Source: Candidatus Aalborgicola defluviihabitans
GTDB lineage: Bacteria > Pseudomonadota > Gammaproteobacteria > Burkholderiales > Burkholderiaceae_C
Assembly (NCBI GenBank): GCA_016705575.1
Contig: JADIXX010000004.1
Location: 62,001-126,000 of the forward strand
Length of the DNA: 64,000 nt
Direction: 5' to 3'
Part shown: positions 52,709 through 61,149 of the stretch, in pieces
Position numbering within the stretch: the first letter of the stretch is position 1
Layout of the letters: each line of letters begins with the position of its first letter
Made by a program: the position numbers and the translations under genes
Notes under the pieces: model-generated
Database searches by the model: none
What the model was told of the DNA's origin: nothing
Seen by the model: the letters and a program-made list of their open reading frames with translations, nothing else

Positions 52709-55255
52709 GTGGCTACTCCTATTACATGGTGGAAATCAGGCAAACCTGTGACACAGGCAGGCATATACGGGCCACTTGTCACAATCACCATTGATGGAAA
52801 GCAGGCCACGGCTCCTGCCGGCAGTTCAGTTCTGTCTACCGCCGTCGCTGCTGGCGTCTACATCCCCGCGTTGTGCGCGCATCCGGATTTACCACCCTCT
52901 TGCCAGCGCGGCACGGACGATGGTGACGGTGCGTGTAATTTGTGCGTGGTGCAGGTGGCTGGACACCAAGGTCTGCAGAAATCCTGCTCGTTGCCAGTGG
53001 AAGCAGGCCAGGTCATTTCCAGCACAACACCGGAAATACAGCGACTGCGTGAACAAAGCATCGCCAAAACGTTGGGAACGCATCCACATGTCTGCTTGAC
53101 ATGCCCCCAACGCGATGGCTGCAGTCGCACAACCTGCTCTTACGGTAACCCGGTAGAGACCCGCTGCTGCTCTATATTTAATAGCTGCGAGCTGCGCAAG
53201 GTGAGCGATTACGTTGGAATCCCCAATACCACCCCGCCCTACAAGCCAATAGCGTTGCCCGTGGTGCTGGACGAGCCATTCTATGACCGCGACTACAACC
53301 TATGCATTGACTGTCGGCGTTGCCTGGTCGCGTGCAACGACGTGCGTGGCGTCGGATGCCTGGAGATCAAGGAGACCAATGGTCGCAAATGGGTCGGCAC
53401 GATTGCACCGACTCTGATTGAGTCAGGTTGCAAATTTTGCAGTGCCTGTGTCGAAGTTTGCCCTACTGGTGCACTGATGGATCGCACCCTGAATGTTTCT
53501 CGCAAGCAGGAAACACAAGTACCCTGCAAGGCCACCTGTCCAGCCGGCATCGATGTTCCCCGCTATGTCCAACTGGTCGGACTCGGAAAATACAGCGAAG
53601 CAACCGCGGTAGTGCGGGAAAAGCTTCCATTTCCCGGCATTCTCGGACGTGCCTGTTTCAGCCCCTGCGAGACGGCTTGCCGCCGCAAGCACCTGGACGA
53701 ACCGCTGTCCATTCGCAGCTTGAAGCGCATTGCCGCTGACAACGACACCGGCCTGTGGCGCGCGATGTCCAAACAACTGCCACCCACCGGGCGACGCGCT
53801 GCAGTCATCGGCGCCGGGCCAGCTGGCCTGACCGTAGCCTTTTATCTGGCCAAAAAAGGGCATTCCGTTACCGTTTTCGATGCGCTCGCTGCGGCCGGTG
53901 GCATGGCGCGTTATGGAATACCGTCCTATCGTATCCCCTTGCATGTCATCGACAATGAAGTGGCCGAGGTTGAAAAACTGGGCGTCGAGTTCCGCTTCAA
54001 TACCCGCATCGAGAAAATCGCAGATCTGCTGGAGCAAGGCTTCGAGACCGTCTTTATCGGCATCGGAGCGCAAGGTGGCGACAAGCTAGGCATCCCCGGT
54101 GACGACTTGCCCAATGTAGTGGACAGCCCGACCTTCCTGCGCGCCGCCACACAGGGCAAAGTCAATACACCAGATTCCAACATCAGTGTTGGCCTGCGAG
54201 TCGCCGTCATCGGAGGGGGCAACGTCGCCACCGACAACAGCCGGACCTCACGGCGGTTGGGCGGCGCGCAGGTGGACATGGTCTACCGCCGTACGCGCGA
54301 TGAAATGCCAGCGCGTGAGGATGAGGTCCAGGGCTGCCTCGACGAAGGCGTAAATCTACGCTTTTTGACGACGCCCAAGAAAATCGAATCTAACGCCAGC
54401 GGCACCAGTCGGCTCACCGTTACCTACGCCAAGATGGCACTGGGTGAGCCCGATGCCAGCGGACGGCGCAGACCAGTGGAACTTGCCGACAGCGAATTTC
54501 AGGAAGATGTTGACCTGGTCATTGCCGCCATTGGCCAGCATGCGCAAAGCTTTGACGGTTTTGGCGTACAAGTTGGCAAGGCCGGACGCATACAGGTGCG
54601 TGAAGACTCGATGCTGACCAGCCGCCCAGGCATATTTGCCGGTGGTGATGTGGTTCTCGGCCCAGCAAGCCTGATTGAGGCCGTGGCACAAGGACGCAAG
54701 GCAGCTGGCGCCATGGACGCTTTCCTCGGTGGCGATGGAAACATCGAAGAAAAACTATTGCCAGAAGAGTGGGATACCGACCCGTACATTGGACGTGATG
54801 AGGGCTTCAACCAAGTCCGTCGCCACCACCCGATCTTTATTGCGAAAGACCAACGCGATAACTGGGACGAGGTGGAACTCGGCTTTGATGCAACGACTGC
54901 GCAGGCCGAAGCCTTGCGTTGCCTGAAATGCAACTTGGCTAACCAACTCGAAGGCATGGCTATGCCACCCGAAGCGTGGCTCGATTTTGTGGCCAATGTT
55001 GTGGCCACAACAACCGAAGTATCCGGAGTGTTCCACCTGCTTGACGCAGACAAGAACGTACTGATGATCAAAGGTGTCGAAAGCCTGCGGCAAGGACTCT
55101 CCGAACAGTTGGGCCGTAACGAAGCGGCAAAGTTTTTCACACTGGAAGAAGCGCCCATGTATACGCAGCGTGAAAGCCAGTTCATGCAGGCCTATTTGCA
55201 GCAGCACGGCAAGATGCCCGGTGGCGGATCGGATGAACTCGATGACCTCTTTTGA
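52709..55255 (+). CDS. bzdV: BzdV-like multi-domain NAD(P)H/ferredoxin oxidoreductase
   Basis: 848 residues. Order: [2Fe-2S] NuoG-like domain (C56, C64, C76, C79), His-Cys3 cluster motif HPHVCLTCPQRDGC (about 127), two [4Fe-4S] motifs CIDCRRCLVAC (about 200) and CKFCSACVEVCP (about 241), then a GltD/NfnB-type flavoprotein: CPAGIDVPRY (about 278), FAD motif AVIGAGPAGL (about 365), NAD(P) motif AVIGGGNVA (about 498), and a C-terminal domain from about 770 not found in GltD. Homologues (BzdV, KorC) exchange electrons between NAD(P)H and ferredoxin for benzoyl-CoA reductase. GTG start with AAGGA upstream. First gene of the bzdV-W-X-Y-Z-type operon. Confidence 0.8.
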   Translation: MATPITWWKSGKPVTQAGIYGPLVTITIDGKQATAPAGSSVLSTAVAAGVYIPALCAHPDLPPSCQRGTDDGDGACNLCVVQVAGHQGLQKSCSLPVEAGQVISSTTPEIQRLREQSIAKTLGTHPHVCLTCPQRDGCSRTTCSYGNPVETRCCSIFNSCELRKVSDYVGIPNTTPPYKPIALPVVLDEPFYDRDYNLCIDCRRCLVACNDVRGVGCLEIKETNGRKWVGTIAPTLIESGCKFCSACVEVCPTGALMDRTLNVSRKQETQVPCKATCPAGIDVPRYVQLVGLGKYSEATAVVREKLPFPGILGRACFSPCETACRRKHLDEPLSIRSLKRIAADNDTGLWRAMSKQLPPTGRRAAVIGAGPAGLTVAFYLAKKGHSVTVFDALAAAGGMARYGIPSYRIPLHVIDNEVAEVEKLGVEFRFNTRIEKIADLLEQGFETVFIGIGAQGGDKLGIPGDDLPNVVDSPTFLRAATQGKVNTPDSNISVGLRVAVIGGGNVATDNSRTSRRLGGAQVDMVYRRTRDEMPAREDEVQGCLDEGVNLRFLTTPKKIESNASGTSRLTVTYAKMALGEPDASGRRRPVELADSEFQEDVDLVIAAIGQHAQSFDGFGVQVGKAGRIQVREDSMLTSRPGIFAGGDVVLGPASLIEAVAQGRKAAGAMDAFLGGDGNIEEKLLPEEWDTDPYIGRDEGFNQVRRHHPIFIAKDQRDNWDEVELGFDATTAQAEALRCLKCNLANQLEGMAMPPEAWLDFVANVVATTTEVSGVFHLLDADKNVLMIKGVESLRQGLSEQLGRNEAAKFFTLEEAPMYTQRESQFMQAYLQQHGKMPGGGSDELDDLF

Positions 55256-55309
55256 AGCCACCGAGAAGACCTACCCCATCCAAATCAATTTTACCCAAGA
55301 GAAGACCGT

Positions 55310-56083
55310 ATGACCGAATGGAAAACCATCACCTGCACATCCGTCGATGGCCTCGCCACGTTGACGCTTAACAAGCCGCCATTTAACGTACTCGATATAG
55401 AAATGATGGTCGAGATCAACGCGGCGTTGGATCAACTTGCGAGTGACAGCAGCGCACGCGTTCTGGTCATTACCGGCGCTGGCGAAAAGGCATTTTCAGC
55501 AGGAGTTGATGTGGCTGACCACACGGCGGACAAGGTGGACCGCATGATCGAGGTTTTCCACGGAATCTTCAGGCGGCTTGAGCAAATTACGGTGCCGGTC
55601 ATCGCGTCACTGAACGGCGTGGCATTGGGCGGCGGATGTGAATTGGCATTGGCCTGCGACATGATCGTTGCGTCGAGCCATGCCAAGGTTGGCCAGCCCG
55701 AGATCAAACTGGGCGTGTTTCCACCGATTGCCGCCATTCTGTTACCACGCATGCTGCCACCCACGAAAGCCTACGAAATGTTACTGGGCGGTGGCAACAT
55801 CGATGCGGCAGAGGCCTATCGACTCGGCCTCGTCAACAAAGTAATCCCCAAAGAGACGTTCACCCAAGAGAGCGGAGCGTTCGTCAACCAGTTTCTCGGG
55901 TTAAGTAAAACCGCTCTGGTTTACACCAAAAAGGCGATTCGAGCGGCGGCAGGCAAGTCGTTCAGTGATGCACTGGCGGTCGGTGAAGCGATATACCTGC
56001 AGGAATTAATGCCCACTGCGGATGCCAACGAAGGGCTCAATTCCTTCATGCAAAAGCGTCCCCCGGTTTGGCAACACCAATAA
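55310..56083 (+). CDS. bzdW: Cyclohexa-1,5-diene-1-carbonyl-CoA hydratase (Dch/BzdW-like)
   Basis: 257 residues, crotonase fold. It hydrates the dienoyl-CoA formed by benzoyl-CoA reductase to 6-hydroxycyclohex-1-ene-1-carbonyl-CoA. Seen: LATLTLNKPPFNVLDIEMM, AGEKAFSAGVDVADH and NGVALGGGCELALACDMIV (oxyanion hole), QPEIKLGVFPPIAAILLP. Length matches Thauera Dch (about 258). The assignment is supported by had and oah directly downstream. The start at 55310 follows AAGAGAAGACC. Spaced 54 bp from the upstream oxidoreductase. Confidence 0.88.
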   Translation: MTEWKTITCTSVDGLATLTLNKPPFNVLDIEMMVEINAALDQLASDSSARVLVITGAGEKAFSAGVDVADHTADKVDRMIEVFHGIFRRLEQITVPVIASLNGVALGGGCELALACDMIVASSHAKVGQPEIKLGVFPPIAAILLPRMLPPTKAYEMLLGGGNIDAAEAYRLGLVNKVIPKETFTQESGAFVNQFLGLSKTALVYTKKAIRAAAGKSFSDALAVGEAIYLQELMPTADANEGLNSFMQKRPPVWQHQ

Positions 56084-56107
56084 ATAGTGACACCTAGGAG
56101 AAATACA

Positions 56108-57178
56108 TTGATACCAACCCATATTGACTGCTGGCAGATGACAGAGCCCGGCACGCTCACCCAGACACGCGTTCCCATGCCGGCGTTGCAGGCCGGAGAA
56201 GCCTTGGTCGAAGTCAAAGGATGCGGTGTTTGCCACACCGACATTTCCTACTTTTACATGGGCGTTCCAACGGAACACAAGCCGCCACTGACCCTGGGAC
56301 ACGAGATCAGCGGTGTGGTAGTCGCTGGTCCTGCTGATCTGATTGGCAAGGAAGTGATCGTGCCGGCCGTCATGCCCTGCAATGAATGCGAGATTTGCAA
56401 GTCTGGACGTGCCAATCGTTGCCTCTCCCAAAAAATGCCAGGCAATTCATTGGGCATATACGGTGGATTTGCCAGCCACATCCCGGTACCGGCTGCAGAC
56501 CTGTGCATTGTGGGTGACCGCGGTGGCGTGCCACTGGAACACCTGTCGGTGGTTGCCGATGCGGTAACCACGCCCTATCAAGCAGGCGTACGTGGACGCA
56601 TCAGCCCGGGCGACCGCGTCGTGGTTGTTGGCGCAGCAGGCGGCGTCGGCAGCTTCATGACGCAAGTGGCCAAGGGCATGGGTGCAACCACCGTGATTGG
56701 CATTGATGTCAACGAAGACAAACTCAAGACGATGCTGAACTATGGTGCCGATTTCACCATCAACCCACGCGGCAAGACCAACAAAGAGGTCAAGGAAGCG
56801 ATCAAAGCCTATTGCAAAGAACAGAATATTCCGTCCAATTACGGTTGGAAAATTTTCGAAGTGACCGGCGTCAAAGCAGGTCAAGAACTGGCGCTTTCGC
56901 TACTGTCCTTTGTTGGCACTTTGGTGATTGTTGGATACGGCACCGACGAAACCAGTTACATGCTGTCGCGTCTTATGGCCTTTGATGCTGAACTCATCGG
57001 CACCTGGGGTTGCCCGCCACACGCCTATCCCAAGGTACTGGAAATGTGCCTAGATGGTCGCATCGAACTCGGCGCATTTGTGGAAACACGGCCCATGAGC
57101 CAGATTCAGCAGGTTTTTGAAGCAGCACACCACGGCAAGCTCGCAAAGCGCGTCATTCTCACCCCCGATTTCAACTGA
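56108..57178 (+). CDS. bzdX: 6-hydroxycyclohex-1-ene-1-carbonyl-CoA dehydrogenase (Had/BzdX-like)
   Basis: 356 residues, zinc-type medium-chain dehydrogenase using NAD. Catalytic zinc site GCGVCHTDISYFYMG and GHEISG; structural zinc CNECEICKSGRANRC; cofactor motif VVVGAAGGVGSFMTQVAKGMGA. FYMGVPTEHKPPLTLGHE and GWKIFEVTGVKAGQELAL are Had-like. The start is a TTG at 56108, 7 bp after AGGAG; the GTG at 56087 has no ribosome site. It oxidises the hydroxyl made by the hydratase to 6-oxocyclohexenoyl-CoA, the Oah substrate. Confidence 0.92.
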   Translation: MIPTHIDCWQMTEPGTLTQTRVPMPALQAGEALVEVKGCGVCHTDISYFYMGVPTEHKPPLTLGHEISGVVVAGPADLIGKEVIVPAVMPCNECEICKSGRANRCLSQKMPGNSLGIYGGFASHIPVPAADLCIVGDRGGVPLEHLSVVADAVTTPYQAGVRGRISPGDRVVVVGAAGGVGSFMTQVAKGMGATTVIGIDVNEDKLKTMLNYGADFTINPRGKTNKEVKEAIKAYCKEQNIPSNYGWKIFEVTGVKAGQELALSLLSFVGTLVIVGYGTDETSYMLSRLMAFDAELIGTWGCPPHAYPKVLEMCLDGRIELGAFVETRPMSQIQQVFEAAHHGKLAKRVILTPDFN

Positions 57179-57190
57179 AGGAGCATCACC

Positions 57191-58330
57191 ATGACCGACA
57201 TGTCACTAAGCTGGTTACCCCGAGAAAACACTCTCAAGGACCATCAACTCTTCGATAACCAGCGCTTTTCTGATTCGGCGCCCGGCGTAATCTACGAAGC
57301 ACGGCCAGTGCTTGACGCCAACGGAGCAGCCGTTGACGGATTGTTCTCCGCATGGATATGGCTCAACAATCCGACGCAATACAACTCCTATACGACCGAC
57401 ATGGTCAAGGCCATTATTGCGGGCTTTCAGAAAGCATCCAGCGACCGTACGATCGTCGCAGTGGTCTTTACCGCTGTCGGCGACAAGGCATTTTGCACGG
57501 GCGGCAATACGGTCGAATACGCCAGCTACTACGCCAAGCGCCCCAACGAATACGGCGAATACATGGACCTGTTCAATGCCATGGTCGACGGCATTCTCAA
57601 TTGCAAAAAACCTGTCATCTGCCGGGTCAACGGCATGCGCGTCGGTGGCGGTCAGGAAATTGGAATGGCATGCGACATCACCGTTTCCAGTGACATGGCG
57701 ATCTACGGTCAAGCTGGCCCCAAGCACGGATCTGCACCCGACGGTGGTTCAACCGACTTCCTGCCCTGGTTTCTGTCGATGGAAGACGCGCTTTACAACT
57801 GCGTCTCATGCGAGACCTGGAGTGCCTACAAGATGAAGATGAAGGGCCTGATCACCAAGGCGGTGCCGGTATTGAAGAAGGACGGCAAATTCATCCGCAA
57901 TCCGCAAGTCAAGACGGCCGACTACCTTGAAGACGGTGAAATCGTCTACGGCGAGCCAGTAGCGGCTGCCGACGTTGCCAAGGCCAAAGAGTTGATCGCG
58001 TCTGCCACGGTTGACTTTGAGCTGCTCGACAAAGAAGTCAATGGGTTGATCTGGAAGTTCTCCAACCTGTTCCCGCACTGCCTGATGAAGTCCATTGACG
58101 GCATTCGTGGCAAGAAGAAGTTCTTCTGGGATCAGATGAAGTTGCCAAATCGCCATTGGCTCGCTGCCAATATGAACTTCGAGGCTTACCTCGGCTTCAA
58201 TGCGTTCAGCACCAAGAAGATCACCGGCAAAGATTTGATCGACTTCATCAAGTATCGCCAGATGATGGCTGAGGGCGCGCCTATGGACGATGCACTGACC
58301 TCCGCTGTGCTGGGCAAACCAAAGGCATAA
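57191..58330 (+). CDS. bzdY: 6-oxocyclohex-1-ene-1-carbonyl-CoA hydrolase (Oah/BzdY/BamA-like)
   Basis: 379 residues, crotonase superfamily, ring-opening enzyme giving 3-hydroxypimelyl-CoA; a widely used marker of anaerobic aromatic degradation. Seen: WLPRENTLKDHQLF, FSAWIWLNNPTQYNSYTTDMVKAII in two parts, GDKAFCTGGNTVEYASYY, RVNGMRVGGGQEIGMACDI, GQAGPKHGSAPDGGSTDFLP. Length equals Thauera Oah (about 377). GAAGGAG precedes the ATG by 7 bp, and the 12-bp gap to the dehydrogenase shows one operon. Confidence 0.95.
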   Translation: MTDMSLSWLPRENTLKDHQLFDNQRFSDSAPGVIYEARPVLDANGAAVDGLFSAWIWLNNPTQYNSYTTDMVKAIIAGFQKASSDRTIVAVVFTAVGDKAFCTGGNTVEYASYYAKRPNEYGEYMDLFNAMVDGILNCKKPVICRVNGMRVGGGQEIGMACDITVSSDMAIYGQAGPKHGSAPDGGSTDFLPWFLSMEDALYNCVSCETWSAYKMKMKGLITKAVPVLKKDGKFIRNPQVKTADYLEDGEIVYGEPVAAADVAKAKELIASATVDFELLDKEVNGLIWKFSNLFPHCLMKSIDGIRGKKKFFWDQMKLPNRHWLAANMNFEAYLGFNAFSTKKITGKDLIDFIKYRQMMAEGAPMDDALTSAVLGKPKA

Positions 58331-58402
58331 CACGACAACGCGGGCGCATGGGTGCGCTCGCGCGTCAAAGGCCGTGCAGCGCACCGCCTTATAAGGACTC
58401 GC

Positions 58403-59149
58403 ATGCTACTCAACAAAAAAGTGGCTCTCATTACGGGAGCTGGACAGGGTTTGGGCGCAGCGATTGCGCAGGCATTTGCCAAGCAAGGTGCCCTCGTAGC
58501 CGTGGCCGACATTCATGCAGCAGCGGCAGAAGGCGTCGCGGCAGCGATCAACGCCAACGGCGGCACGGCGCTAGGCTTTACCTGCAACGTTGCTGACCGT
58601 GCGCAAGTCAACGCCATGGCCGCAGACATTGCCGCTCGCCTGGGCAAGATCGACATATTGGTCAATAACGCCGGAATCATCCGCCCGGCCATGCTGCACA
58701 AGATGAGTGAGGAAGACTGGAATGCAGTACTCGATGTGCACCTCAAAGGCAGTTTCAACTGCTTGCAGGCCGTGGTAGCAGGCATGATGGAAGCGCGCAG
58801 TGGCCGCATCATTAACGTGACCTCCACTGCCGGCGTGCTGGGCACTATCGGCCAGATCAACTACAGCGCAGCCAAGGCAGGCATCGTCGGCATGACAATG
58901 TCTGCAGCCAAGGAACTGGGCAAATTCAACATCACCGTCAACGCCATTGCACCCGGTGCCGCCACACCCATGACGGAAGTGATACGCACCGATGATCGTT
59001 TCAAAGACGCCTACCTGGCGCGCCTTCCCCTGGGACGATGGGCACAGCCAGACGAGGTGGCGCCGGCCTTCGTTTTCCTGGCTTCTGACTGGGCCAGCTA
59101 CGTCACTGGTCAAATTCTGGGCGTTGATGGCGGTCTGACGATCCGCTAA
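58403..59149 (+). CDS. bzdZ: Short-chain dehydrogenase/reductase (BzdZ-like)
   Basis: 248 residues. Seen: cofactor motif TGAGQGLGAAIAQ, NNAG, catalytic Ser/Tyr/Lys in STAGVLGTIGQINYSAAKAG, and PLGRWAQPDEVAPAFVFLAS. By position after oah it resembles BzdZ and would be suited to oxidise 3-hydroxypimelyl-CoA to 3-oxopimelyl-CoA; FabG-type function cannot be excluded. Start ATG 58403 with AAGGA 8 bp upstream; the longer frame begins in non-coding sequence. Last gene of the operon. Confidence 0.85.
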   Translation: MLLNKKVALITGAGQGLGAAIAQAFAKQGALVAVADIHAAAAEGVAAAINANGGTALGFTCNVADRAQVNAMAADIAARLGKIDILVNNAGIIRPAMLHKMSEEDWNAVLDVHLKGSFNCLQAVVAGMMEARSGRIINVTSTAGVLGTIGQINYSAAKAGIVGMTMSAAKELGKFNITVNAIAPGAATPMTEVIRTDDRFKDAYLARLPLGRWAQPDEVAPAFVFLASDWASYVTGQILGVDGGLTIR

Positions 59150-59214
59150 ATTGTCGCCTCGACAGCACCGGGGTTAGCGTGCCCTAGTTGCCAGATTTAT
59201 GTAAAAAAAAATGG

Positions 59215-59262
59215 CTATAGCCCTCGTAGAATATACGTAGCCAGCTCTCAAAGATATAGCAT
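59215..59262 (-). repeat. Interspersed repeat, copy 8
   Basis: Minus-orientation copy in the convergent gap between bzdZ and the membrane protein gene. It shares 21 identical bases (59219-59239) with copy 7. Its head GCTAT...AGAGC is a weakened hairpin. Confidence 0.8.
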
Positions 59263-59270
59263 TTCTTAGT

Positions 59271-60584
59271 CTACGTACCGACTGAGCGTGATGCCAACTT
59301 TGACCCGTTGGCATGGTTGCGGTATCTGCCCACGACACCAACCATATTCCAAAGCACCGAACAGGATGCCAAGCCAATGCACAGCGCAGCCGGGTAGGAA
59401 AACACCGTTGGCCACAATGCTGCGGCGGCACATGCCGCCAATGCAACAAGATGCAATCGCAGTTGCTGGCGCTGTGCTTTTTCTGGCAAGAGCGCCTTGA
59501 CGTTAGGCACCTCGCCTTTAACGTCCGAGCGGGACTGCAAATGGAACCATACAAGAAAAGGCACGATCTTGCACAACATGCCGTTGATGAAAGACAGAGC
59601 TGCGCCAAAGATGGCCAAAACCCCGAGAAGTACACCCGATTGCGGAAAGTTCAACACGGAAAATTGTTGTGAAATCCAGACCAATGCTGCAAGTACCACA
59701 CTCACCATGCCGACGCGCCAGTACTCCAGAGTGACATCGGGAAGCCGCCGGCGGCGGCGGCGTTGCAGATTGAGCGTAATGCCCGCCAGAAGGCAGTAGG
59801 CACCCCCAAGCATGCAAGTGAATAACAGACCCATCCCCTGCCACACCGCACCAGTGCCGTGCCATTTGACAAAAGACCACGCCAGCAATATCAACAAAAT
59901 CGCAGGCGAGAGTCTGCGCACCAGCCACTGCGGGTAATTGGCGGTCATCTGAAACATGGGCACGATGTGGTAAGCCACTCCTGCCAACAGCAGCCCGGTC
60001 CATCCCATCAACCCCCACGCTGGATGAAGGTCTGCCAATGACAAATTGGGTAGCGCCAATCCCCATGCTCGACTCACGGCCAAGGTCAGGCCTAGCACCA
60101 TCGTGGCGCCGAGGGCCACGAGGGCCAGAGCCATGGCAATAGCCGTGTCGGTCCAATTACCCGTGCGCGACAAAACCACGAGCATGACCACCACAAATAC
60201 CGTTAACCCAATGCCCAGCATCGTGATAGCCAGTTTCAAGATGTTTGGCGATTCAAACAGCAGACCGCCAGCAAACAGCAGGACACCCAGCACCAACGCA
60301 ACATGCACGATGCCTGCAAACAACCTGGGTCGAGGCACCGGGGTTCCCGCCAGCACCGGAAGCATCTGGATCATGGCCCCTGCCATCACCATGGCCATGT
60401 AGCCCAAAGTCAGCAAATGAACCGCTGCCAAGGTGGCAGGCGACCATCGCGATGCCATGAGGTCCTCACCGCTCCAAAGCAAAACAATCGATGAAAGCAG
60501 TGCAAACAGGGGTGCGCTAAGGAAAAACCGCAAAGGCACCGAAATTGGCGGAGCCTGTTGAAAATTGAGACCACTCGGCTGCAT
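59271..60584 (-). CDS. Polytopic membrane protein resembling NnrS/haem-copper oxidase subunit I
   Basis: 437 residues with about twelve hydrophobic segments. Conserved-looking polar sites lie in membrane segments: HLLTLGYMAMVMAGAMIQMLP, LADLHPAWGLMGWTGLLLAGVAYHIVPMFQ, and MLCKIVPFLVWFHLQ, recalling NnrS and oxidase subunit I-like proteins of betaproteobacteria. A cytoplasmic Arg-rich loop (QRRRRRRLPD) separates the halves. Function unknown. A hemerythrin gene lies 38 bp upstream on the same strand, so both may deal with oxygen or nitric oxide at the switch to anaerobic growth (inference). Confidence 0.65.
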   Translation of the reverse strand: MQPSGLNFQQAPPISVPLRFFLSAPLFALLSSIVLLWSGEDLMASRWSPATLAAVHLLTLGYMAMVMAGAMIQMLPVLAGTPVPRPRLFAGIVHVALVLGVLLFAGGLLFESPNILKLAITMLGIGLTVFVVVMLVVLSRTGNWTDTAIAMALALVALGATMVLGLTLAVSRAWGLALPNLSLADLHPAWGLMGWTGLLLAGVAYHIVPMFQMTANYPQWLVRRLSPAILLILLAWSFVKWHGTGAVWQGMGLLFTCMLGGAYCLLAGITLNLQRRRRRRLPDVTLEYWRVGMVSVVLAALVWISQQFSVLNFPQSGVLLGVLAIFGAALSFINGMLCKIVPFLVWFHLQSRSDVKGEVPNVKALLPEKAQRQQLRLHLVALAACAAAALWPTVFSYPAALCIGLASCSVLWNMVGVVGRYRNHANGSKLASRSVGT

Positions 60585-60622
60585 AGCTATGTCTGACCTC
60601 CCACCCGATATCAGGTAGCAGC

Positions 60623-61060
60623 CTACAAGGCCGCACCGGCACGCGTCAGCAATGCAGTCGCTTCTGCTCCAAAGGTCTGGTCCATCATGTGATAGAGCAT
60701 TTGCTCCTCTTTCATGTTGTGTTGCTGCGTTAGCACCATCAGCGTTTCGGACAGTCCCAGATACCCATCACGGTCGTTGGTTTCGACGCTTTGCGCCATA
60801 TCCGCGATAAGCTTTCTCATCTGCTGATGCTCCGAACGCATGACAACAGTCGGGCCCCCTTGCATCCCGGACTTGGTTTCAAAGGCCGGGAATAGAATTT
60901 CTTCCTCCATCACGAGATGGCGTTCAATCTCTGCACAAAAGTTCGCGAACTCGGTCTTCGCTTTGGGCCACTTGCCATTGGCAACGCTCTCCTCGGCAAG
61001 GGCAAAAATGTCATCACAAGCGCGATGGTCATTCGTCATGAAGTCTGTAATGCTGGCCAT
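60623..61060 (-). CDS. Hemerythrin HHE-domain protein
   Basis: 145 residues, four-helix hemerythrin-like fold. Candidate iron ligands: H in FMTNDHRACDD, H/E in ERHLVMEEEILFPAFE, H in MRSEHQQMRKL, and H/E in TQQHNMKEEQMLYHMMD. Such proteins bind O2 or NO, or repair iron-sulfur centres (RIC/YtfE relatives). ATG 61060 with AGGAGACCAC upstream is preferred over TTG 61084. Neighbour of the NnrS-like membrane protein. Confidence 0.88.
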   Translation of the reverse strand: MASITDFMTNDHRACDDIFALAEESVANGKWPKAKTEFANFCAEIERHLVMEEEILFPAFETKSGMQGGPTVVMRSEHQQMRKLIADMAQSVETNDRDGYLGLSETLMVLTQQHNMKEEQMLYHMMDQTFGAEATALLTRAGAAL

Positions 61061-61149
61061 GTGGTCTCCTTGTTTAAGCCGCAAATCTTATGCGGTCCAC
61101 ACCCTGCAAAGCCTTGATGTAAATTAGCTCTGTGTCACAGCGCCACAAG

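Noticed and set aside
61114..61127. FNR-like TTGATGTAAATTAG upstream of the hemerythrin gene
   Set aside because: Only 8 of 10 consensus positions match and no partner promoter elements were convincing; too weak to annotate.
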